64,000 nucleotides of DNA, taken from the NCBI GenBank assembly GCA_029945375.1, contig CM057063.1:434001-498000 (forward strand). Reading direction: 5' to 3'. The notes beneath the pieces are model-generated. The model searched no databases. It was not told the DNA's origin and saw only the letters and a list, made by a program, of their open reading frames with translations. Both the position numbers and the translations under genes were made by a program. Each line of letters starts with the position of its first letter. Positions within the stretch are counted from its first letter, which is position 1. The stretch comes from Agaricus subrufescens (Eukaryota; Basidiomycota; Agaricomycetes; Agaricales; Agaricaceae). Below are positions 59,488 through 64,000 of this stretch, one piece after another.

Positions 59488-59510
59488 TCATGTAAGGCGC
59501 TCACGGCATG

Positions 59511-59900
59511 TGTAAGGAGATTTGACTACCTCCTAAAAGACAAATCCTCAGTGAAAGCGTCTGAATGTTATTCACTACAAGATAGGTTACCTAAAAGACA
59601 AATGCTACGCAACATAAGTACTGGTGTATATAGAACTAATACATTACTCACCTCGGTGAAAACGTCGGAATGTTATTCACTGAGGTGAAAAGTTTAAGTT
59701 TGCAGTTATAAGTACTCAGTCAGCCACCAGGATAAAACTGTACAGTATTGAAATAAACATATAGTTTTTGGAAATTGGAGATGTGAAAATATCAGTGGTA
59801 AAACGGCAAGGCATGAAATAAAAATGATAAAAATAGACCGTCATCATAAAGGAAGAGAAGAATCACGGACGTTTACCATTGGTTGTGAAGGATCTCAACA
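59511..59900 (-). mobile_element. 3' LTR of a Ty1/copia element
   Basis: Read on the minus strand it starts TGTTGAGATCC directly after a polypurine tract (GCAGGGGGAG) and ends ...TTACA at 59511. The RNase H frame ends inside the LTR start (EC then stop), a classical copia arrangement. The left end is fixed by comparison with the F-box tandem copy. The two copies match up to GGCATG, after which copy 1 continues TAATGTG and copy 2 becomes LTR. Inside is an imperfect hairpin, CCTCGGTGAA to TTCACTGAGG, at about 59651-59690, with a degenerate second copy at 59546-59578. Confidence 0.75.
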
Positions 59901-60440
59901 CTCCCCCTGCTTCGTCACCATAGGTATCAATCCCATACACTTACAACATCTGAGGATAGCATCTCTCAACAAAGGTTTCGTAAGTATATTTGCAAGGTTT
60001 GCTGCTGAGGGGACATAAGTGAACATAACCTCCCCCATTTCAACCTTTTCCTTCACGAAATGATGTTTAATATCAATATCTTTGGTGCAATGGTGGTTCT
60101 TGTTGTTCTGGGTGTTTGCGATGGCACTGCTGTTGTCTGCAAAAATATTGATGGGTTTTGTCTGCTCTAACCCCACTTCTCCCATAAACTTGCTTAACCA
60201 AATAGCCTGTTGTATGGCTTGAGTGAATGCCATATATTCTGCTTTGACAGTGGATAGGGCAATGGTCTCCTGTCATTTACTCACCCATGAGACAGGCCCG
60301 CCTGCAACAAAGAAAATGTGTCCTTCAGTGGATTGTCGACCATCAATATCTCCAGCATAGTCTGCATTGACATATCTGAAGGGTTTGAGATTTGTGTCTT
60401 TGTAGTATGTGAGGCCATATGTTATATTCCAGTTCCAGAA
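59895..60440 (-). pseudogene. copia pol fragment, RNase H end, with in-frame stop
   Basis: On the minus strand: YKDTNLKPFRYVNADYAGDI, DGRQSTEGHIFFVAGGPVSW, then VSK, a TGA stop at 60273-60275, and QETIALSTVKAEYMAFTQAI. It continues AIWLSKFMGEVGLE, INIFADNSSAIANTQN, TKDIDIKHHFVKEKV and SAANLANILTKPL. This is the end of copia RNase H (AEYMA, ADNSSA, KHIDIKHHF-type motifs). The TGA replaces the Arg that normally precedes Gln in the KRQ motif. Reverse transcriptase, integrase and gag of this element are not seen to the right, so the element is 5'-truncated. Confidence 0.85.
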
Positions 60441-60599
60441 CTTTCTGATCATCCCCGATATTTCCTTTTCTATCTAGAATGTTCCATTTCCATTTCTGGT
60501 TTGTTCCATGGAATCCCACTGTCAAGTTTCCTTTCAATGGGATCTGCTCAGGACCATTGTCTTTCAGGTTCCTCTAATTGGTAAGTCTGCTTTCCAGAA

Positions 60600-62354
60600 C
60601 TGGTAGTGCTTGGCCGGTGATATGGCCTGCACTGTTTTATGTGTAGAAAATGTGCTAGCTAGTATTTACAAGGGTATAACACCCACTAGCTAAGGTGCAG
60701 GGTCAGAACCTAAACATCTCTTGACACCTCAATAGTATATCTCACAGTCTAATAAACTTGCCTTGACTCTTATATGGGAAAACTGTACTGTGTAAGGCAA
60801 ATATAGTCACTAGCTACCAGGAATGATCCAAGTAGAGGCATTAGATTGGGTAGTGACAACTAGTTAGGCTGAAATACAACTGTAATGCTCTAGCTACCTA
60901 GATGAAACATCGATTTATGCTTAGCTAAACTACGGATCACTCATCCAGAGATATACTCTTCAAAGCAGTTGATCTGCAGAAGACATCGGCTCAGACAGGG
61001 TGCAGCTATCACGCAAACTAGTGAGCTGAAATCCCATCAGACTATCGTGGACCCACTAGCTAGCTGGACATATCACTGATTCAGATTCTCATCACATATT
61101 GATAATGAATCTGAGCAGGTAGAACGTTCAGCCAAGCAGCCTTTGACAGTCTGAAACCTGACAACATACCCATGTGGAGTCCAGGGGTAGCACAATGATG
61201 ACTAGCTACCATTGTTAGATGGAAGGGGTAAGGTGCTAAGTGATGTCAGACAGCGCCTGCTCCAACCATGATTATTGGTGTGGATATGATCTATCTGTAC
61301 CCTCAGCCCAGTCCATATGATACCCTTAGTAATAGCAGAACTACTTTGTTAATATTTGTATGCATAATGTGAATATAAAAACCCTCTAGCTAGCATCAAG
61401 AAAGGCAAGCAATCTCCTGCCCACGTCTAGCTTTGAGGATCGTGATTTGTAAAGTAGCGATCTAATAAGTGAATAACAACTAGCTTGCGAGAGCACTTCT
61501 AGAAAAACTCAGACTAGTTCAGCAGTTCACATTGTAGACATTACCCGTTCAGAGAATTAACTAAGTTGCCAGTGATATGATAGTTTAAGAGACTAGCTAG
61601 GCTATCATCGCATGCTTATATCCAGCAGAGGTGTAAGTCGGTGCTAGCTTGAGTTGTAATTGCGGAGTCGGTGGTTAACTGGCAAGTTATATCATCGCAG
61701 CTCTTCATTAAATGTCATTGGTGGGACTTAGCTTGGTTACAATGCAGTAGCTAGAGTTCAAAGTTCACGTAGCCCTTCAGCCCATTTGTAGCTAGAACAA
61801 GTTTGAGGATTCTTTGATTTGGAATTCCTTCTTTATTAACCTTTTAACTTTGAAATAACCTTTTCTCCTGAACATCTCCCCACGAATCTGCATTTACGAG
61901 TACTAGTTAGTGGAGTGTGGTGTGGTTTATAAACTAGCTACACCTTAAACGTTCCATTTCCTGCCTCTACACTGGTTATGCCATAGTTCCTTTCTGGGAC
62001 TACAGTTGTGCTCCTGTGGTCACTCTACAACCAATGCAATGTGGGCCATAACTTTCTAATGGCCAATGCAACAGTATCTGGATTGGTACTCATTCCTATT
62101 GCAATGTGACTTCTATATTTCTATTCTGATTCCTATTTCTATTATCTGGAACTATTCCTTTTACATACTCTACTCCTGTATACCTCCATATATAAGTTCT
62201 GCATTCCTGTAACTATTCTTTAGTCTGAAATCAACTTAGATTCTATTCCCTCTTGATTCCTATCTTTCCACTAAGTGTTCTGCAACTTGATTCATATTCT
62301 GCTTTCACTCTCTAGGCATCTGGAACCCACTGGAGGGTACAGTGTGCCTTTGCA
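60600..62354. mobile_element. non-coding region, probably LTR/leader of the gypsy element
   Basis: No open frame of note. It is packed with TAGCT / CTAGCTA motifs (at least fifteen between about 60654 and 61938) and leads into a gypsy-type gag. I could not define exact LTR ends, because the matching 3' LTR lies outside the window and no clear primer binding site was found. Confidence 0.45.
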
Positions 62355-63941
62355 TTGCTGAGGCCAACACCTATCCCTCAATCAGAACTGTCTGGTTCTG
62401 ACTCTGCAGTTGTAGTCTTAACAGTATTTCAGACTCCTGCTCCAGCTGGTTCCACACTTCACTTTTGTATGAGCTGCACTCGCAGCATTACTTTCACATC
62501 TGGTACTCCTCCTGATGACATTCCACTTCCCCCTGCTTGTCAACCTAAACCTCACAGCTCCATGAAAACTTCGGATTCTCATACCCCTGTTTCTGAAACC
62601 CCTGATATGTCTCAATGAGTTTCTGGTTCAGGTTCTTGCACCCCTCAAGACCAGGAAGGTTCTCAATTGGTACCCCCTGGTCACTCTCAGGAGGGTACTC
62701 CTGTTTCTGATGTTCCCAGTACTCACCAGAACCCTGGAACTTATGATGGATCTGGTGGAAGGGATAAGGGTAAGGGAAGAGATAGTGGTGGTGGTGGTGA
62801 TGATGATGGAGGTGGAGATGGAGGTGGTGATCCAGGAGATGGAGATGGAGGTGGAGAAGAGGATGGAGATGATGATGAAGATGGTCAACACATTCTGAAT
62901 TGTGTTCTAGCCAACCTCCTATCAACTATCCTGGATACACTCACTTGGAATTCTTTGCAACCTCCTGCCAAAACTCCTAAAGTTGCAATCAAGGAACTGA
63001 TGTCTTTCAATGGCAAGGAACCTCACAAGCTCAATGAATTCATATTTCAGTGCCACCTCTACTTCAAGGCTAATCTGAATCAATTTCCATCACAACACAC
63101 TAAGGTTTCCTTTGCCCTCTCTTATCTTTCTGGTTCTGCTCAAACTTGGTTTCAAACAACTCTCAAGGAGAATCCAATATGGGAATTAGTTCCCTGGTAT
63201 AACAACTGGGACTTGTTTGTCAATGAACTCATCTCCAATTTTGGTTCCTTGGATTTGGTAAACAAGGCTGTGGAAGAGATTGAGCATCTTACCATGTCTG
63301 CTAACAATCATATCAACAAGTATAATGACTCCTTTGCTCATCTTGCTTCACGTCTTCACTGGCCAGATTCCATGTTTGTCCATTACTACTATTGTGGTCT
63401 TCCTGATCACATCCAGGACATCCTTTCCTCACTTCCAACCAACAAACCCTCCACTCTTTGGGAATTGCGGGACCTGGCTATGTGCATTGACAACCACCAT
63501 TGGGAATGCCATTGGGAATGGAACTGTGCCAACAAGCAATCCACTTCAAAGGACCCCAACCCACAACAAAAGCAGAAGAACAAACCTGCAAATTCTGGCA
63601 ACAACAACTCACAATCACAATCATCTTCTTCTGGTAACCAATCCAACAACAATGCTAAACCCAGAAAACCTGCAAATGCAAATTTGCAACCCAGTTCCTC
63701 TTCCTCATCCTCAAATCCTCTCACAAATGTCCTTGGTCGCAATGGCAAACTCACTCCTCAGGAATGCCAGTGTTGGAAGGGCAAGAACTTGTGTATGTTC
63801 TGCAGAGGAGGCAGCCATACCACTGAGAATTGCCTGAAAAAGAATACTGGCAATTCCAACAACTCTAACAAGCCAAAGGGCCAATCAACTGTAGCTGAAG
63901 GTACTTCTGTGAGTTCCGCTCCTGCAAGCTTGGGAAACTAA
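62355..63941 (+). pseudogene. Ty3/gypsy-type gag, interrupted by one TGA
   Basis: One frame is open from 62355 to 63941 except for a TGA at 62616-62618. The downstream part (first Met 62667) is 424 residues. It has an unusual Gly/Asp/Glu-only stretch (about residues 27-72), then the retrotransposon gag core (IKELMSFNGKEPHKLNEFI, KVSFALSYLSGSAQTWFQ, WDLFVNELISNFG, and LRDLAMCIDNHHWE). A Gln/Asn/Ser-rich linker follows. It ends with one CCHC zinc knuckle (CMFCRGGSHTTENC, spacing C-x2-C-x4-H-x4-C). The pol region would lie beyond the right edge. The upstream 87 codons lack an ATG at their start, so the true start is unclear. The TGA may be a loss-of-function change, or the element may start at 62667. 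Confidence 0.8.
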
Positions 63942-64000
63942 TCCATGGTCCCCTTGACTCTGCACAGGTGGGGGATCACATTGACACCCTCTGCACTTCA

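Noticed and set aside
62545..62925. His-rich minus-strand frame with long HHHH runs over the gag
   Set aside because: It is the reverse of the GGT/GAT repeat that encodes the Gly/Asp tract and is not a metal-binding protein.
1..64000. tRNA or rRNA genes
   Set aside because: I looked for GGTTCGAAT-type B-box motifs and cloverleaf arms and found only isolated matches (for example near 26535) without acceptor stems. A tRNAscan run would settle it.
1..64000. CRISPR arrays or bacterial operons
   Set aside because: No regularly spaced repeats, and the introns and gene content are fungal.

Overview
This window is nuclear DNA of a filamentous basidiomycete, most likely an agaricomycete. Nearly every gene is split by many 45-70 bp GT-AG introns. 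It carries a single-chain eukaryotic urease, a NACHT NTPase of the type abundant in mushroom genomes, tandem F-box genes and Ty1/copia and Ty3/gypsy retroelement sequence. Exon joins below were worked out by hand from splice sites, reading phase and family motifs, and have no transcript support.

Layout, left to right. 1-6.6 kb is sparse, with one hypothetical minus-strand gene. 6.6-9.7 kb is an intact ten-exon urease. 10.7-11.5 kb is a DUF4604 protein. 11.9-15.1 kb holds a tandem pair (copies A and B) of an uncharacterised family. 15.6-16.4 kb is a DUF4112 protein and 16.8-18.0 kb is family member F. 18.9-20.9 kb is a CPSF6-like RNA-binding protein, 21.5-23.8 kb a DENND6/FAM116-type DENN protein, and head to head with it at 23.9-25.0 kb lies family member C. 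27.3-29.0 kb is a Ser/Pro-rich hypothetical protein, 30.6-32.1 kb is Spt2, and 32.3-34.3 kb is a DHA1-like MFS transporter. 35.5-39.2 kb carries a CPGC-motif protein and family members E and D. 39.6-41.3 kb is unresolved minus-strand coding sequence. 41.7-44.5 kb is a 907-residue coiled-coil protein, and 44.8-46.6 kb an allantoate/nicotinate-type MFS permease between short direct repeats. 47.2-50.1 kb is a NACHT protein and 51.6-55.1 kb an ankyrin protein. 56.2-59.5 kb is a tandem F-box pair, and 59.5-64 kb is retroelement sequence running off the right edge.

The main discovery is the dispersed family A-F. Six genes in 28 kb share a conserved exon order: a short N-terminal exon, a helical exon of exactly 31 codons in C, D, E and F (28 in A and B), a basic helical exon, a Ser/Thr/Pro-rich linker and a C-terminal 'FLxxCxPxM' module. 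In D the C-terminal module is replaced by about eighteen psi-K-x-E motifs, the consensus for SUMO attachment. A decayed copy of the last exon of the CPSF6-like gene lies between A and B, so this stretch has been reshuffled locally. Urease, Spt2, the CPSF6-like protein and DENND6 are ordinary housekeeping genes. The family members, NACHT gene, F-box pair and retroelements form the fast-changing accessory part.
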